Of a stretch of 64,000 nucleotides of DNA, positions 19,676 through 30,929 are shown piece by piece. The notes beneath the pieces are model-generated. The model saw only the letters and a program-made list of their open reading frames with translations, had not been told where the DNA came from and made no database searches. A program made the position numbers and the translations under genes. Each line of letters begins with the position of its first letter. The stretch's first letter is position 1. This DNA is from Rahnella sp. AA. GTDB taxonomy: Bacteria; Pseudomonadota; Gammaproteobacteria; Enterobacterales; Enterobacteriaceae. The stretch is from positions 257,534-321,533 of the forward strand of contig NZ_PITQ01000004.1 in NCBI RefSeq assembly GCF_002834385.1, in the 5' to 3' direction.

Positions 19676-20632
19676 TTAAGTGCTTTTACTGCGCAGAACT
19701 TTCAGGCAATTACGCAGTTTGGCATCCATCGGTGCTTCAATGCGCAACGTTTCACCGGTGTTCGGGTGTTCAAATCGCAAAGCCGCTGCATGCAGGAATA
19801 AACGATTCAACCCCGTACCCGCTAATTTTGCGTCAAAACCACGATCGCCATAACGGTCATCAAAAGCAATCGGATGGCCCGCATGTAAGGCGTGGACACG
19901 AATCTGGTGCGTTCTGCCAGTTACCGGGCTGGCTTTGACCAGTGTCGCAAACTCGTAACGCTCTTCGATTTTAAAACGCGTTTCAGAAGGTTTACCCTCT
20001 GCATTAACACGCACAACACGTTCGCCACTTTGCAGTATATTTTTCAACAACGGTGCCTGCACCACTTTGCAATGTGACGGCCATTCACCGCGCACCAACG
20101 CCAGATAATCTTTCTGCATAGTTTTCAGACGCAGTTGTTCGTGCAGGGAACGTAATGCTGAGCGTTTTTTCGCAACCAGCAAAACGCCTGAGGTATCACG
20201 ATCCAGACGATGAACCAGCTCCAGGAAACGTGCTTCCGGGCGAAGTGCGCGTAGCCCTTCTATTACGCCAAAGCTCAGTCCGCTGCCGCCATGCACTGCC
20301 GTCCCGGACGGTTTATTCAGAATCAGCAAATGATCGTCTTCATACAAAATGCAGTCAGCTAAAGCGGCGACTTTATCCAGCTTTGCTGAAACCGGGGCTT
20401 CGTCTCTTTCAGCGACGCGAACAGGCGGTACGCGCACCTCATCACCGGCGATTAATTTGTATTCTGGCTTAATTCTTTTTTTATTAACCCGCACTTCTCC
20501 CTTGCGCACGATCCGATAGATCATGCTCTTAGGCACGCCTTTAAGGATTTTAAGTAAGAAGTTGTCAATACGCTGACCGGCTTCGTCTTCAGAAATGGGG
20601 ATTAATTGTACAGTTGGATTCTCAGTTTTCAT
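19676..20632 (-). CDS. rluC: 23S rRNA pseudouridine(955/2504/2580) synthase
   Basis: 318 aa from the ATG at 20632, which aligns the start (MKTENPTVQ) with E. coli RluC; an in-frame ATG 26 codons upstream adds unconserved residues. N-terminal S4 domain ([21 protein letters not shown]), then the RluA-type catalytic domain with Asp144 in HRLDRDTSG. It isomerises three uridines in 23S rRNA. Divergent from rne. Confidence 0.96.
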   Translation of the reverse strand: MKTENPTVQLIPISEDEAGQRIDNFLLKILKGVPKSMIYRIVRKGEVRVNKKRIKPEYKLIAGDEVRVPPVRVAERDEAPVSAKLDKVAALADCILYEDDHLLILNKPSGTAVHGGSGLSFGVIEGLRALRPEARFLELVHRLDRDTSGVLLVAKKRSALRSLHEQLRLKTMQKDYLALVRGEWPSHCKVVQAPLLKNILQSGERVVRVNAEGKPSETRFKIEERYEFATLVKASPVTGRTHQIRVHALHAGHPIAFDDRYGDRGFDAKLAGTGLNRLFLHAAALRFEHPNTGETLRIEAPMDAKLRNCLKVLRSKST

Positions 20633-21232
20633 GGCTCGCGATTCTAAATATCCGGCACGGTTCGCGCCACTCATTTTTATGTGCTTAACTCTTACTTTAT
20701 CAGTAACCACCGAGGAAAACCTTCACGCTTCACCTGTTTTTAACGAAAGCTAAAGTTCAGACAATGCGGCACATCTCTCATTGAGGTAAATATCTTACCC
20801 GCTTGGGAAAAGTCACCTTGCTATCACAGTGCCTGCAATGGAATAATGAAGTCACTTTCGGCGTTGTTTCTCTTAAGTTAGGGAAAACGCAGGAATTATA
20901 GATTTGCCTGATCGCACAAAAACGCAGCAATGGCGTAAGACGTAATGTGAAATCAAGCAATTAGCGGGCTGCGGGTTGCAGCTTGGCCGGCAAACGGAAT
21001 GAGATCTGTTAACGTAAATTCAGAAGCTATTCCCCTAATAAAAGTGCTGCTTTCATAACGCTGGTGCCTTTAACACAGCAAAAGCAGACTTACCGAAATA
21101 ATGCGCCCCTATGCAAGCGACAGCCGTGAGGTTGACGATTTGCGAGAAGACTCGGGGCCAACGGTTTATCCGGTCATGAGGTCATTTTGCCCGCAGCTCT
21201 GTCAATAATGGAATAATAATGAGTAAGTTAAG
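20633..21232. promoter_or_regulatory. Divergent rluC-rne promoter region and long rne leader
   Basis: 600 bp without a credible gene. Its length and position match the long rne 5' untranslated region that mediates RNase E autoregulation in E. coli (about 360 nt, known). The region from ~21080 to 21180 holds G/C-rich inverted segments (for example around CCGTGAGGTTGACG and CGGGGCCAACGG). I cannot assign the individual hairpins from sequence alone. Confidence 0.5.
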
Positions 21233-24200
21233 ATGAAAAGAATGTTGATCAACGCGACTCAGCAAGAAGAGTTGCGCGTTGCCTTGGTAGATGGACAGCG
21301 ACTGTATGATTTGGATATTGAAAGTCCGGGCCATGAACAGAAAAAAGCGAACATTTACAAAGGTAAAATCACCCGCATTGAACCAAGTCTGGAAGCGGCA
21401 TTCGTAGATTACGGTGCGGAAAGGCATGGTTTCCTCCCTCTGAAAGAAATTTCCCGCGAATATTTCCCAAGTAACTATTCCTCCCATGGCCGCCCGAACA
21501 TCAAAGATGTTTTGCGCGAAGGTCAGGAAGTGATCGTTCAGGTTGATAAAGAAGAGCGTGGAAATAAAGGCGCAGCGCTGACGACGTTTATCAGCCTGGC
21601 CGGTAGTTACCTGGTTCTGATGCCAAACAATCCACGTGCTGGGGGAATTTCCCGCCGTATTGAAGGCGACGACCGTACAGAATTGAAAGAAGCGCTGTCT
21701 TCACTGCAATTGCCCGATGGCATGGGTCTGATTGTTCGTACCGCAGGCGTTGGCAAATCGGCTGAAGCTCTGCAGTGGGATCTGACTTTCCGCCTCAAGC
21801 ACTGGGATGCCATCAAGAAAGCCGCTGAAGGCCGCCCTGCTCCTTTCCTGATCCATCAGGAAAGTAATGTTATTGTCCGCGCATTCCGTGATTACCTGCG
21901 CCCGGACATCGGTGAAATCCTCATCGATAACCCGAAAATTCTCGATCTGGCAAAAGAGCACATTGCTGCGCTTGGCCGTCCTGATTTCAGCAGCAAGATT
22001 AAACCTTATGTTGGTGAGATCCCGCTGTTCAGCCATTATCAGATTGAATCCCAGATTGAGTCTGCTTTCCAGCGTGAAGTGCGCCTGCCTTCCGGCGGTT
22101 CGATTGTTATCGACAGCACCGAAGCCCTGACGGCTATCGATATCAACTCCGCACGCGCAACCCGTGGCGGCGATATCGAAGAAACCGCATTCAATACCAA
22201 CCTGGAAGCCGCCGATGAAATTGCCCGTCAGTTACGTCTGCGTGACCTCGGTGGTTTGATTGTTATCGACTTCATCGATATGACGCCAGTTCGCCACCAG
22301 CGCGAAGTGGAAAACCGTCTGCGTGATGCCGTTCGTCAGGATCGCGCACGTATTCAGATTGGTCGCATTTCCCGCTTTGGTTTGCTGGAAATGTCCCGTC
22401 AGCGCCTCAGCCCGTCGCTGGGTGAATCAACGCATCACATCTGCCCACGTTGCGCAGGTACAGGCACCGTTCGTGACAACGAATCCCTGTCGCTGTCGAT
22501 TCTTCGTCTGATTGAAGAAGAAGCGCTGAAAGAAAATACCAAAGAAGTTCATGCGATCGTCCCGGTCCCTATTGCTTCTTACCTGCTGAACGAAAAACGT
22601 GAGTCGGTGAATGCCATCGAAAAACGTCAGGGTGGAGTACGTGCAGTGATCGTTCCTAACGATCAGATGCAAACCCCGCACTACCACGTTCTGCGCGTAC
22701 GTAAAGGCGAGGAAATCTCTGCGCTGAGCTATCTGTTGCCACAGATTCACGAAGCAGAAATGCTGCAACCTTCTGAAGAGTTGCCAACTGAGCGCCGTCG
22801 CCCTGAGCAACCCGCTCTGGCTGCTTTTGCCCTGCAAAGTGAAGCGCCACCGTCCAGCTTTGAGCAGGAAACAGCTGTTGAAGAACCGGTTAAAACCCGT
22901 ACCACAACGGTTAATGCACCTGCCGCGCCTGCTGTTGAGAAATCCGGTTTTGTCAGCCGTCTGCTGAGCGGGCTAAAAAGCTTGTTCGCACCGGAACCGC
23001 AGCAGGAAGTGACACCTGTTGAAGCACCGAAAGAAGCTGAAGCCACTGAAACAGAAAATCGTCGCAACAACGAACGCCGTAACCAGCGTCGTCAGGGCGG
23101 ACGTCGCGATCGCAACGGTGAACGTGGCGAGCGTAATGACCGCGGCAACCGTGGTGAAGGCCGTGAGAATAATCGTGATAATCGTGGCGAAAGCCGTGAC
23201 AACCGCGAAAATAATCGCGAACAGCGTGATGATCAACGCCGTAACCGCCGTAACCAGGAGCCGGTTGTCAGTGAAAGCCGTAACGAAGACGTTGAAACTG
23301 CACCGCGCGAAGAGCAGCAGCAACCTCGTCGTGAGCGTTCACGCCGCCGTTCAGAAGATAAGCGCAAAACTCAGACTGAAGAAAAAATTCAGGATGCTGT
23401 TGTTGTAGAGCAAATCGCCGCGCCGGTCAGTGACGAAACTGAACAAGAAGATCGTCAACCAGCTCAGCGCCGCCAGCGTCGTCAGCTCACGCAGAAAGTT
23501 CGCTTCGAGTCAGAAGAAGTTGATCACGAGGAAGAAGCCGCTGCACAGTTGCTGATCACCGGTACCCGCCCTGCGGCTCCGGTTGTTGCTGAACAGGATC
23601 CCGTTGAAGCTGAAACGGCTAATACAGCAGAAGGCGAAGAGAATCAGAACGACAACAACCGTGAAAACGGTATGCCACGTCGCTCACGTCGTTCTCCGCG
23701 CCACCTGCGTGTAAGCGGTCAGCGCCGCCGCCGTTACCGTGATGAGCGTTACCCGACTCAGTCGCCAATGCCTCTGACCGGTGCGTTTGTGTCTCCGGAA
23801 ATGGCGTCAGGTAAAGTCTGGATCACTTACCCGGTTGCGCAGTCATCTGAACAGCAGTTTGCAGAAACTGAAGTGCCAGAAGTGCTGACACAGCAAGTCG
23901 AAATTGCTCAGGCGAATACGCCGGTTCTGAACGAAACGACTGAAGTTGAAGCAGCACCAGTTGAGCAAACACCTGCGGCTGAAGAAGCACCTGTTGCTGA
24001 ACCAGTGCAGCAGGAAGCGCCAGCAGCAGAAGATGTCGTGCCGGAAATTGCACAACCTGTTGCCGAAGAACCTGTTCTGGTTGAACCTGAAACTGCAGAG
24101 CCAGTTGAAGAGACACCGCGTGTTGAAGTTGCAACGCAAGCGCACGAGCCGGTTGCTGTTGAGCCAGAGCCTGTTGTTGCTGAATCTGAAGTTCAGGCGC

Positions 24201-24520
24201 CGGTCGCAGAAGAACCTGCGGTTAACGCCGAACCTGTTGCTCCGGTATCACACGCCACAGAAACAGCGCCAGAGGTGGAAACCCCTGTTCATGCTGAAGC
24301 TGTTGTCTCTGAGATTGTTGCTGCTGAACCGCGCTTTAAACATCATGCCACGGCACCGATGACCAAAGCACCAGCACCTCAGTATGTTCCTGAAGCTGCC
24401 CGCCAAAGCGACTGGGTTCGTCCTGAGTTCGGCTTTGAGGGTAAAGGTTCTGCCGGTGGTCACGCAGCTGTAAGCACTGCGACGGCGCCAGCAACTAAAC
24501 CTGAAATGCCTTCTGAGTGA
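21233..24520 (+). CDS. rne: Ribonuclease E
   Basis: 1095 aa. The catalytic half (about 1-530) holds the S1 domain ([23 protein letters not shown]), the DNase I-like segment with metal-binding Asp in [12 protein letters not shown] and VIDFIDM, and the zinc-link CPRC. The C-terminal half is disordered: an amphipathic membrane-targeting helix ([15 protein letters not shown], ~570-585), an Arg-rich RNA-binding stretch (about 600-700), a long acidic Glu/Ala/Pro/Val repeat (~870-1020), and the PNPase-binding tail ([17 protein letters not shown] to [10 protein letters not shown]). This is the degradosome scaffold that starts mRNA decay and processes rRNA and tRNA. A strong terminator follows at once. 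Confidence 0.99.
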   Translation: MKRMLINATQQEELRVALVDGQRLYDLDIESPGHEQKKANIYKGKITRIEPSLEAAFVDYGAERHGFLPLKEISREYFPSNYSSHGRPNIKDVLREGQEVIVQVDKEERGNKGAALTTFISLAGSYLVLMPNNPRAGGISRRIEGDDRTELKEALSSLQLPDGMGLIVRTAGVGKSAEALQWDLTFRLKHWDAIKKAAEGRPAPFLIHQESNVIVRAFRDYLRPDIGEILIDNPKILDLAKEHIAALGRPDFSSKIKPYVGEIPLFSHYQIESQIESAFQREVRLPSGGSIVIDSTEALTAIDINSARATRGGDIEETAFNTNLEAADEIARQLRLRDLGGLIVIDFIDMTPVRHQREVENRLRDAVRQDRARIQIGRISRFGLLEMSRQRLSPSLGESTHHICPRCAGTGTVRDNESLSLSILRLIEEEALKENTKEVHAIVPVPIASYLLNEKRESVNAIEKRQGGVRAVIVPNDQMQTPHYHVLRVRKGEEISALSYLLPQIHEAEMLQPSEELPTERRRPEQPALAAFALQSEAPPSSFEQETAVEEPVKTRTTTVNAPAAPAVEKSGFVSRLLSGLKSLFAPEPQQEVTPVEAPKEAEATETENRRNNERRNQRRQGGRRDRNGERGERNDRGNRGEGRENNRDNRGESRDNRENNREQRDDQRRNRRNQEPVVSESRNEDVETAPREEQQQPRRERSRRRSEDKRKTQTEEKIQDAVVVEQIAAPVSDETEQEDRQPAQRRQRRQLTQKVRFESEEVDHEEEAAAQLLITGTRPAAPVVAEQDPVEAETANTAEGEENQNDNNRENGMPRRSRRSPRHLRVSGQRRRRYRDERYPTQSPMPLTGAFVSPEMASGKVWITYPVAQSSEQQFAETEVPEVLTQQVEIAQANTPVLNETTEVEAAPVEQTPAAEEAPVAEPVQQEAPAAEDVVPEIAQPVAEEPVLVEPETAEPVEETPRVEVATQAHEPVAVEPEPVVAESEVQAPVAEEPAVNAEPVAPVSHATETAPEVETPVHAEAVVSEIVAAEPRFKHHATAPMTKAPAPQYVPEAARQSDWVRPEFGFEGKGSAGGHAAVSTATAPATKPEMPSE

Positions 24521-24541
24521 TGCGTTGAAAATGTTCTAAAC

Positions 24542-24567
24542 AAAAAACCCGCTTCGGCGGGTTTTTT
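24542..24567 (+). terminator. Terminator after rne
   Basis: AACCCGC-TTCG-GCGGGTT stem with UUCG tetraloop followed by six T, 22 bp after the rne stop. Confidence 0.9.
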
Positions 24568-24604
24568 GTTATTAAAGGATAATGACTGGCTGAGTATGCC
24601 GTTT

Positions 24605-24892
24605 TCAGGCCAGAGTCTTCAGGCGCCGGATAGTGAGTTCATCCAGCTTACCTTCCAGGGTTCTGGCGAAATGCTGAAAATGCTCTGTCTTGTTGTGCTG
24701 CTTCAGCGCGTCCTCAGAAGCCCAACGTTCGTAAAATACGAATGTTCCTTCCTTATCAAGATCCCCGTGCAGTTCATACTGCAGGCACCCAACCTCCTGA
24801 CGGCTGGGCTCAATAACGTCAAGCAAAGCTTCTGTTACCTGTTTTTTAAACTCTGGTTTAGTAACAATTGTGGCAACAACTCTGATTTCCAT
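24605..24892 (-). CDS. ABM-family monooxygenase (YgiN-like)
   Basis: 95 aa from the ATG at 24892, with AGGAG nine bases upstream. It has the dimeric ferredoxin-like ABM pattern: IRVVATIVTKPEFKKQV at the start, then GCLQYELHGD and FVFYERWASEDALKQHNKTEHF. Such proteins oxidise quinols or small aromatics without cofactors, or degrade signalling molecules; the substrate here is unknown. It faces rne tail to tail and is divergent from pyrC. No partner gene is adjacent. Confidence 0.85.
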   Translation of the reverse strand: MEIRVVATIVTKPEFKKQVTEALLDVIEPSRQEVGCLQYELHGDLDKEGTFVFYERWASEDALKQHNKTEHFQHFARTLEGKLDELTIRRLKTLA

Positions 24893-25116
24893 GCTGGTTC
24901 TCCTGTTGTTTTTTGTCTTGCTTCCACAGTGCCAGGAAGCACTTTGACTAAAATCTGCTCCCACTATGAACCTTTCGACACATTGATTTCAATACGAACT
25001 TTATTTAACAGATGCAACACAACGATTTTACGCTTATTCTTGTTCCCCGCTGTTAATGCTCCCATTACCGCACCTGATTCCCAACATCTTGTCTCTCAAT
25101 GCCGGAGTTTTGCCTG

Positions 25117-26166
25117 ATGACCGCCACACCGCAAGTATTGAAAATCCGCCGCCCAGATGACTGGCATATTCACCTTCGTGATGATGAAATGCTCAGCACC
25201 GTGCTGCCTTTCACCAGCGAAGTCTTTGGCCGCGCGATTGTTATGCCTAACCTGACGCCTCCGGTGGCAACTGTCGCAGCGGCAATCGCCTACCGCGAAC
25301 GTATTATGGCTGCGCTGCCGAAAGAACATAACTTCACCCCGTTGCTGACCTGCTATCTGACCGATTCTTTAGATCCCGATGAAATCTCTCAGGGTTTCGA
25401 GCAAGGTGTTTTTACAGCCGCAAAACTCTATCCGGCCAATGCAACGACAAACTCTCAGCACGGCGTCTCGGATGTTAAGGCGATTTATCCGGTACTGGAG
25501 CGCATGCAAAAAATTGGCATGCCTTTACTGATTCACGGTGAAGTCACTCACAGCGATGTAGATATTTTTGACCGCGAAGCGCGCTTTATTGATGAAGTGA
25601 TGGATCCCGTTCGCCGCCAGTTCCCGGAATTAAAAATCGTGTTCGAACACATCACGACCAAAGAAGCGGCGCAGTACGTTCTGTCCGGCAATCAGTATCT
25701 CGGTGCGACCATCACACCTCAGCATCTGATGTTCAACCGCAACCACATGCTGGTCGGTGGTGTACGCCCGCACCTGTTCTGCCTGCCAATCCTGAAACGT
25801 AATGTTCATCAGCAGGCTCTGCGTGAAGTGATTGCCAGCGGTGCTGAGCGCTTCTTCCTGGGCACGGATTCTGCGCCGCATACCAAAGGCCGTAAAGAAT
25901 CGAGCTGCGGTTGTGCAGGCTGCTTCAACGCACCACTAGCACTTTCCGCTTACGCGACTGTTTTCGAGGAAATGGATGCACTTCAACATCTTGAAGCTTT
26001 CTGCTCCCTGAATGGTCCACGCTTCTACGGGTTACCGCTCAATGAAGGCTTCATCGAACTGACGCGCACGCCAGTCACCCAGCCTGAAGAAATTGAACTG
26101 GGTAATGAGTGCGTTGTGCCATTCCTCGCAGGGCAGACGCTCAACTGGAAAGTGACTTCGTACTAA
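25117..26166 (+). CDS. pyrC: Dihydroorotase
   Basis: 349 aa from the ATG at 25117 (start [22 protein letters not shown]). Catalyses the reversible cyclisation of carbamoyl aspartate to dihydroorotate in pyrimidine synthesis. The zinc ligands include HIHL at the N-terminus, a carboxylated Lys in [12 protein letters not shown], His in LIHGEVT and FEHITT, and Asp in LGTDSAPHT. The in-frame ATG six codons upstream lies in the leader where CTP-dependent start-site control operates in E. coli; that regulation is not demonstrated here. Confidence 0.97.
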   Translation: MTATPQVLKIRRPDDWHIHLRDDEMLSTVLPFTSEVFGRAIVMPNLTPPVATVAAAIAYRERIMAALPKEHNFTPLLTCYLTDSLDPDEISQGFEQGVFTAAKLYPANATTNSQHGVSDVKAIYPVLERMQKIGMPLLIHGEVTHSDVDIFDREARFIDEVMDPVRRQFPELKIVFEHITTKEAAQYVLSGNQYLGATITPQHLMFNRNHMLVGGVRPHLFCLPILKRNVHQQALREVIASGAERFFLGTDSAPHTKGRKESSCGCAGCFNAPLALSAYATVFEEMDALQHLEAFCSLNGPRFYGLPLNEGFIELTRTPVTQPEEIELGNECVVPFLAGQTLNWKVTSY

Positions 26167-26210
26167 AATACGATTCTCTTCAACTCTGTATTGCACCAAC
26201 CAGGATTTGA

Positions 26211-26226
26211 CTGTATAAATATACAG
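26211..26226. promoter_or_regulatory. LexA (SOS) box upstream of dinI
   Basis: CTGTATAAATATACAG matches CTGT-N8-ACAG perfectly, and the flanks extend the palindrome to 11-bp arms (TTGACTGTATA...TATACAGTCAA). It sits 23 bp upstream of the dinI start. Confidence 0.93.
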
Positions 26227-26248
26227 TCAAATCTATTCAGGAGGTCCT

Positions 26249-26503
26249 ATGCGTGTTGAAGTCACAATCGATAAAACCAAGCCTCTGCCTGTGGGAGCTT
26301 TAGACGCTCTATCAGGTGAATTAAGTAAAAGAATTAACAAACAGTTCTCCGATCGCGAAAATAAAATTCAGGTTCGCTATGCCGGTGCAAATAGCCTGTC
26401 CGTACTGGGGGGAGCCAAAACAGATCGTGATCTTATCGAAGAGATTCTCCAGGAAACCTGGGAAAGTGCGGATGATTGGTTTTCAAATCTCAATGATGAC
26501 TAA
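26249..26503 (+). CDS. dinI: DNA damage-inducible protein I
   Basis: 84 aa. DinI binds RecA filaments and tunes the SOS response. Family features are visible: basic N-terminal strand MRVEVTIDKT, RINKQFSDRENKIQVRYA, and the acidic C-terminal helix EEILQETWESADDWF. AGGAGG lies eight bases upstream, and a near-ideal LexA box controls it. Located after pyrC as in E. coli. Confidence 0.95.
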   Translation: MRVEVTIDKTKPLPVGALDALSGELSKRINKQFSDRENKIQVRYAGANSLSVLGGAKTDRDLIEEILQETWESADDWFSNLNDD

Positions 26504-26848
26504 CCGTATGAATTTTCTAAGAACGTGGCCTCATTCTATACTCTATTAATAATAATCAGGTTTATTAAAACCCGCCGCAAGGCTATTTTTGTATTTCACC
26601 GGGCGTCGCAGTCCGGTTTTTTTACTTCTTCCACTGTATAAAAAACAGACATGCGGAAAATTAATTTAGGTTAATCTCCGGATTATTTTGACTCACGGGT
26701 TATCGATACAAATTATTTACAATTAAAAACCTTCAAACCCCTCCATAAATTGATTTAACTGTTTATACTGAAATAGCTCACCTGATAATGAGCCGCATTG
26801 ATCCTCAGATAGTCACTCACGTCAGTCACTACAATATAAGGGGTCTAT
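26504..26848 (+). other. Intergenic region dinI-bssS with terminator
   Basis: 345 bp with no gene. At 26598-26623 a hairpin (ACCGGGC...GTCCGGT, one G-U) followed by seven T is a good terminator for dinI. The rest is AT-rich and probably includes the bssS promoter; no specific box was recognised. Confidence 0.6.
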
Positions 26849-27103
26849 ATGGACAGAAATGATGAAGTTATTCAGACACACCCGCTTGTTGGTTGGGATA
26901 TCAGTACCGTTGACTCTTATGACGCTATGATGATCCGCCTTCATTACCTGTCTTCAAAAGACCAAACCCCCGAAGATGCTCAGGTAGACAGAACCTTGTG
27001 GTTAACTACCGACGTTGCACGGCAGCTGATTAACATTCTTGAAGCTGGCATCGAAAAGATCGAGTCTAACGAGTACGAATACAGTGATCACCGAAAACAC
27101 TAA
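26849..27103 (+). CDS. bssS: Biofilm regulator BssS
   Basis: 84 aa, matching E. coli BssS (YceP) along its length, with the conserved EVIQTHPLVGWDISTVDSYDA opening shortened here to its core and TLWLTTDVARQLINILEAGI in the second half. BssS affects biofilm formation through indole and stress signalling; the molecular activity is unknown. A terminator follows at 27123-27153. Confidence 0.93.
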   Translation: MDRNDEVIQTHPLVGWDISTVDSYDAMMIRLHYLSSKDQTPEDAQVDRTLWLTTDVARQLINILEAGIEKIESNEYEYSDHRKH

Positions 27104-27122
27104 TTTTTGCCCGGCAGTCTGA

Positions 27123-27153
27123 GGCACCAGCGATTTTATCCTGGTGCCTTTTT
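27123..27153 (+). terminator. Terminator after bssS
   Basis: GGCACCAG...CTGGTGCC stem with a ten-base loop followed by five T. Confidence 0.85.
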
Positions 27154-27248
27154 CTTTGCTTTTACCCTGCTTGCCTTCGCCGCCATAAACTCTCTATCAT
27201 GACCGTAGCCAATTTGTTAAAAAATCTCACCACAGGAATTTTTAGAAT

Positions 27249-28364
27249 ATGGATTACGATCTCATCATCGTCGGCAGTGGTTCAGTAGGCTCGGCAGCAG
27301 GCTACTACGCCACCCGCTCAGGATTAAAAGTTTTGATGATTGACAGTGCCATGCCGCCCCATCAGGCAGGCAGTCATCATGGTGAAACCCGACTTATACG
27401 CCATGCTTACGGTGAGGGTGCACGCTATGTTCCGATGCTGCTGAGAGCGCAAGCTCTATGGGATGAACTGGCGGAAATCAGCGGTGAGAAAATCTTTCAT
27501 CGCTGCGGAGTACTCAACATTGGCCCTGAAAACTCTGAATTCATTGGTAATGTCAGGCACAGCGCAGAAACTTATAATCTGACTACACACGCCATGAATG
27601 CGGCCGAAATCCGCGGAAAATGGCCGTTGTTTACCTTACCCGATGGCTACTGTGGTGTGTTTGAACCCAATTCCGGCTATCTGCAGTGCGAAATGGCTGT
27701 CGCAGCCTACATCCGTCTGGCTCGCGAAGCTGGCTGTGCGCAATTGTTCAATTGCCCTGTTGAAAGTATCAGTTGGATGGATGAATGCGTCGAAGTAAAA
27801 ACTATCGACGGTATATACCGGGGTGCAAAACTGGTCGTCGCTGCGGGTACCTGGGTAACCAAACTTCTTCCCGAGTTACCTGTTAAAACTTTGCGTAAGG
27901 TGTTTGCATGGTTTCATGCTGATGGTCGCTATAGTGAAGAAAATCACTTTCCTGCCTTTACCCTTGAAACGCAACAAGGTGATCAGTACTACGGTTTCCC
28001 ATCAATTGGAGACGCGTTAAAACTGGGTAAACATAACGGAGGGCAGTGGATTTCGGCACCCGAAGAACGAAAACCTTTTGGCCGGTTTGCTGAAGATGGC
28101 ACTGAGTCTTTCAACTTTTTCCGTCATTTCCTTCCGGGCGTCGGGGTCAGCCTGCGAGGCTCGTCATGTACTTATGATATGACTGCGGATGAAGACTTTA
28201 TTATTGATACGCTGCCAGGCAGAGAAAATACATTAGTCATTTCCGGCTTAAGTGGCCACGGGTTTAAATTTGCCAGTGTTTTAGGTGAGATAGTTACTCA
28301 CTTCGGTAACAATCATCCTATTCCTTTCGATGTAAAACCTTTTTCTCTTTCCCGATTCAATTAA
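27249..28364 (+). CDS. solA: N-methyl-L-tryptophan oxidase
   Basis: 371 aa (E. coli SolA 372). FAD-dependent amine oxidase of the monomeric sarcosine oxidase family. N-terminal dinucleotide site [17 protein letters not shown], then [17 protein letters not shown], and the Cys for covalent FAD attachment in [18 protein letters not shown] (~308). It demethylates N-methyl amino acids, releasing formaldehyde and H2O2. It follows bssS, as in E. coli, and stands alone as a transcript. Confidence 0.95.
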   Translation: MDYDLIIVGSGSVGSAAGYYATRSGLKVLMIDSAMPPHQAGSHHGETRLIRHAYGEGARYVPMLLRAQALWDELAEISGEKIFHRCGVLNIGPENSEFIGNVRHSAETYNLTTHAMNAAEIRGKWPLFTLPDGYCGVFEPNSGYLQCEMAVAAYIRLAREAGCAQLFNCPVESISWMDECVEVKTIDGIYRGAKLVVAAGTWVTKLLPELPVKTLRKVFAWFHADGRYSEENHFPAFTLETQQGDQYYGFPSIGDALKLGKHNGGQWISAPEERKPFGRFAEDGTESFNFFRHFLPGVGVSLRGSSCTYDMTADEDFIIDTLPGRENTLVISGLSGHGFKFASVLGEIVTHFGNNHPIPFDVKPFSLSRFN

Positions 28365-28567
28365 TGTAAAGATGTTTCAATCCTCGATAATATTTAACGG
28401 GGATTGTCATTTTACGTTTATATGTATTATCTCAAAATTTTGTTTTGAACGGGATCAATAGAATGGTATTTCCGAATTGACAGCAATATAGAAAAAAAAC
28501 TATGCTGGCGCTAGAAATCACAGGAGTGGTTTCTATCGCGTAATGATACGCATAACAAGGAAGTGCT

Positions 28568-29236
28568 ATGAAAATATCCATCATTGAACCCTGTGGTTTT
28601 ACACGCTTAGGCATTTTTTCTTATCTTGTTGAGAATAATAATCTCGACATTATTGATAGTGTGAATATTTCTCAGGCACTCAAGACGATCCCTGAATTCA
28701 AGCCCGATATTATCTTAGTGAATATGACAACATATTGTCATAATGTAGAATTATGTGAAGAACTGAAAACCTTCTTTGAATTCCGCCATACGGCGCGAAT
28801 TTATTGTTATATTGATGCAAATTATCCTGACTCTGATACCCCGCTGTCCATTACCCGTGAGGTGTCTATTCTCAACAAGCAATCATTAACATACTTATTA
28901 CAGCGGATTGCGTCAGACCCGGAAGTGTTCATGCCGGTCAATAGCTTTGGGATACCGAAGACATTATTCAGCGATCAGGAAATTCTGGTGATGAGTTACT
29001 GGATGTCTGAGATGCCAAACTACCGTATCGCCAGAAAACTGAATATCAGCAGCCGGACCGTATATGTGCATAAACGCCACCTGGCACAGAAAATCAAAGT
29101 CCGTAACCGCCTGGAATTCTGCTTTATTTACAACTTCATAAAATATTTATTCTGGCCTATTGATGACATTTCAGTGTCTCCTATCAGTCGCCAGATTAAA
29201 GATGATCTTCAGATAATTTACAAAATGTACAGCTGA
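28568..29236 (+). CDS. LuxR-type regulator, RcsA/BglJ-like
   Basis: 222 aa. The N-terminal ~120 residues resemble a degenerate receiver fold (IIEPCGFTRLGIFSYLVENNN, then KPDIILVNMTTY) but lack the acidic pair and the phosphorylatable Asp context of a true receiver. The C-terminal part has a LuxR helix-turn-helix: FSDQEILVMSYWMSEM...YRIARKLNISSRTVYVHKRHLAQKIKVRNR. This layout is that of auxiliary RcsB partners such as RcsA and BglJ. Targets are unknown. The upstream 200 bp are AT-rich. A ~35-residue tail after the HTH is longer than usual. Confidence 0.75.
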   Translation: MKISIIEPCGFTRLGIFSYLVENNNLDIIDSVNISQALKTIPEFKPDIILVNMTTYCHNVELCEELKTFFEFRHTARIYCYIDANYPDSDTPLSITREVSILNKQSLTYLLQRIASDPEVFMPVNSFGIPKTLFSDQEILVMSYWMSEMPNYRIARKLNISSRTVYVHKRHLAQKIKVRNRLEFCFIYNFIKYLFWPIDDISVSPISRQIKDDLQIIYKMYS

Positions 29237-29250
29237 GTTAATCCACACTG

Positions 29251-29277
29251 AATACCCTGAACCGTCAGGGTATTTTA
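29251..29277 (+). terminator. Terminator after the LuxR-type gene
   Basis: AATACCCTGA-ACCG-TCAGGGTATT perfect 10-bp stem followed by a T/A tract. Confidence 0.7.
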
Positions 29278-29363
29278 TAAAATGCCTGCCTTCATCCTGG
29301 CGAAAACCACACTTTAAATTTTACGGCCCGGTTGCACTCCGCGCTAAGAGGAATACAATCAAT

Positions 29364-29381
29364 TTAGGATTAGCAGCCTAA
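29364..29381. promoter_or_regulatory. Candidate MarR-type operator
   Basis: TTAGGATTAGCAGCCTAA has TTAGG/CCTAA half-sites separated by eight bases, 20 bp upstream of the marR start. MarR proteins often bind their own promoters; binding here is inferred. Confidence 0.4.
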
Positions 29382-29400
29382 TTTTGAGCAACCTCATATA

Positions 29401-29865
29401 ATGACACAATCGCTAAGCAAAGATGCAACCCCAACAGAAATTACAGAAACATTGCTTTCCGTAATGCGTCTGATGCGCAAACAAGTGGATGCAGCAATGT
29501 CCGCGCAGGGCCTTTCCCTGGCTCGCGGAAAACTTCTGTCCGCCATCGCGCATGAAGGTACCTGCCGCCCCGCAGAACTGGCTCTGGTGCTTCAGCAATC
29601 TCCCCGAACCATCACCGATGCGATTGATGCCATGGACCGGGACGGTTTGCTGGTGCGTAAACGTCATCCGACAGATCGCCGTTCACAATTGCTGGAATTA
29701 ACGGAAGCAGGAAAGCAGGCGTTAGAACAGACTAAAAAACCGAAGCAGGAAGCCATCGACCGGTTGTTTGGCGGGCTGGATTTACCGGCCCGTCAGCAAC
29801 TCATGGCCTCTTTGCAAAGCATTGAAACGCACGCAGTACGCATTGAAGAGTTAAACAAGCTTTAG
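29401..29865 (+). CDS. MarR-family transcriptional regulator
   Basis: 154 aa with a winged helix: helix-turn-helix around [43 protein letters not shown], where the DRR wing is typical. MarR proteins repress efflux or stress genes and release DNA on binding aromatic ligands or oxidation. It overlaps tqsA at the 3' end by 4 bp (convergent), and an efflux operon lies just beyond, so it might control that pump; nothing in the sequence proves the link. Confidence 0.85.
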   Translation: MTQSLSKDATPTEITETLLSVMRLMRKQVDAAMSAQGLSLARGKLLSAIAHEGTCRPAELALVLQQSPRTITDAIDAMDRDGLLVRKRHPTDRRSQLLELTEAGKQALEQTKKPKQEAIDRLFGGLDLPARQQLMASLQSIETHAVRIEELNKL

Positions 29866-30902
29866 CGTTTTCTTGCGGCGCCATCACCCAGCAGAACGGC
29901 AATCTTATGCCCGGCGGCCGTGGGTTCCAGCGCTATTTTCAGCACGATGGTCAGCGGCACAGAGAGCAGCATTCCGACCGGCCCCATCAGCCATCCCCAG
30001 AAAATCAGGGACATAAAGACCACCAGCGTCGAAAGCCCTAACCCGCGCCCCAGAATTTTGGGGTCGATGATGCTGCCAAAAACTAGATTAATCAGCACAT
30101 ATCCGCCTGCTACGACAATCCCTTCACTGAAGCCGTTGAACAAGAACGCCTGAACAACCGGCGGGATTGCCGCCAGAAAAGAACCAATATTAGGAATGTA
30201 ATTCAGCGCAAACGCCAGCATTCCCCACAGAAACGCAAACCGGATCCCCGTCGCTGCCAGCAGCGCCCAGACCGCCAGCCCGGTGACCACGCTGATTAAC
30301 GTTTTGATCACCAGATAACGCGTCACGCTGTCGAGCGCCCGCTGAACGTTTGCCATCCCCTTTCCCGGTTCATCCGACATCTGTTCAATTTTGTACGGCA
30401 ACTGCGGCACTTCAAGCAGCATAAATGCCACCGTCATCAGTAACAGAAACAAACCCGCCATCGCATTAGACAGATAGCTAATGAGTTTACTGACCAGGTT
30501 CAACGTCGCTGCCGGGTCGATATAACTGGCCAGCTGTTCAGGCGATAACGTCAGATCGCTTTGCCCGGACAGTTCCTCGAGATAACTGAGTTTTTCGACG
30601 ATCAGGCCGCGATACTGCGGCAGCGTGCGCGCAAATTCATTGAGCGTCACCAGCAGTTTGGTGGTCATGAATGCCATCAGGCAGATCACCAGCGTCGCCA
30701 CCAGCAAAACGGCGAGTGCGCGCGGCACCCGACATTTCCCCAGCAGCACAATCAGCGGATTCAAAACAAAAGCCAGAAACAGCGCCAGAATGAAGGGTAC
30801 AATAATGTCCGCCGCAGATTTAATTCCCGCGAAAATCACCACCAGCATCGCCATCATTACGACGATTTTCAGTCCCTGAGTCGTCACGATCGTTTTACGC
30901 AA
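29862..30902 (-). CDS. tqsA: AI-2 export / AI-2E family transporter TqsA
   Basis: 346 aa, co-linear with E. coli TqsA (YdgG, 344). Multiple hydrophobic segments, with the family signatures [41 protein letters not shown] and [12 protein letters not shown]. TqsA is reported to export autoinducer-2 and influence biofilm. It is 27 bp after the RND pump gene on the same strand, so it may be cotranscribed with it. Confidence 0.9.
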   Translation of the reverse strand: MRKTIVTTQGLKIVVMMAMLVVIFAGIKSAADIIVPFILALFLAFVLNPLIVLLGKCRVPRALAVLLVATLVICLMAFMTTKLLVTLNEFARTLPQYRGLIVEKLSYLEELSGQSDLTLSPEQLASYIDPAATLNLVSKLISYLSNAMAGLFLLLMTVAFMLLEVPQLPYKIEQMSDEPGKGMANVQRALDSVTRYLVIKTLISVVTGLAVWALLAATGIRFAFLWGMLAFALNYIPNIGSFLAAIPPVVQAFLFNGFSEGIVVAGGYVLINLVFGSIIDPKILGRGLGLSTLVVFMSLIFWGWLMGPVGMLLSVPLTIVLKIALEPTAAGHKIAVLLGDGAARKR

Positions 30903-30929
30903 ATCTTCCTCCTGATGCGGCCCGGTTTT

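Noticed and set aside
20778..20960. 60-codon minus-strand frame in the rne leader
   Set aside because: No ribosome site or recognisable similarity; lies in a region expected to be untranslated leader.
28568..28930. Receiver domain in the LuxR-type regulator
   Set aside because: The acidic pair and phosphorylation site are not in place, so it was described as receiver-like only.
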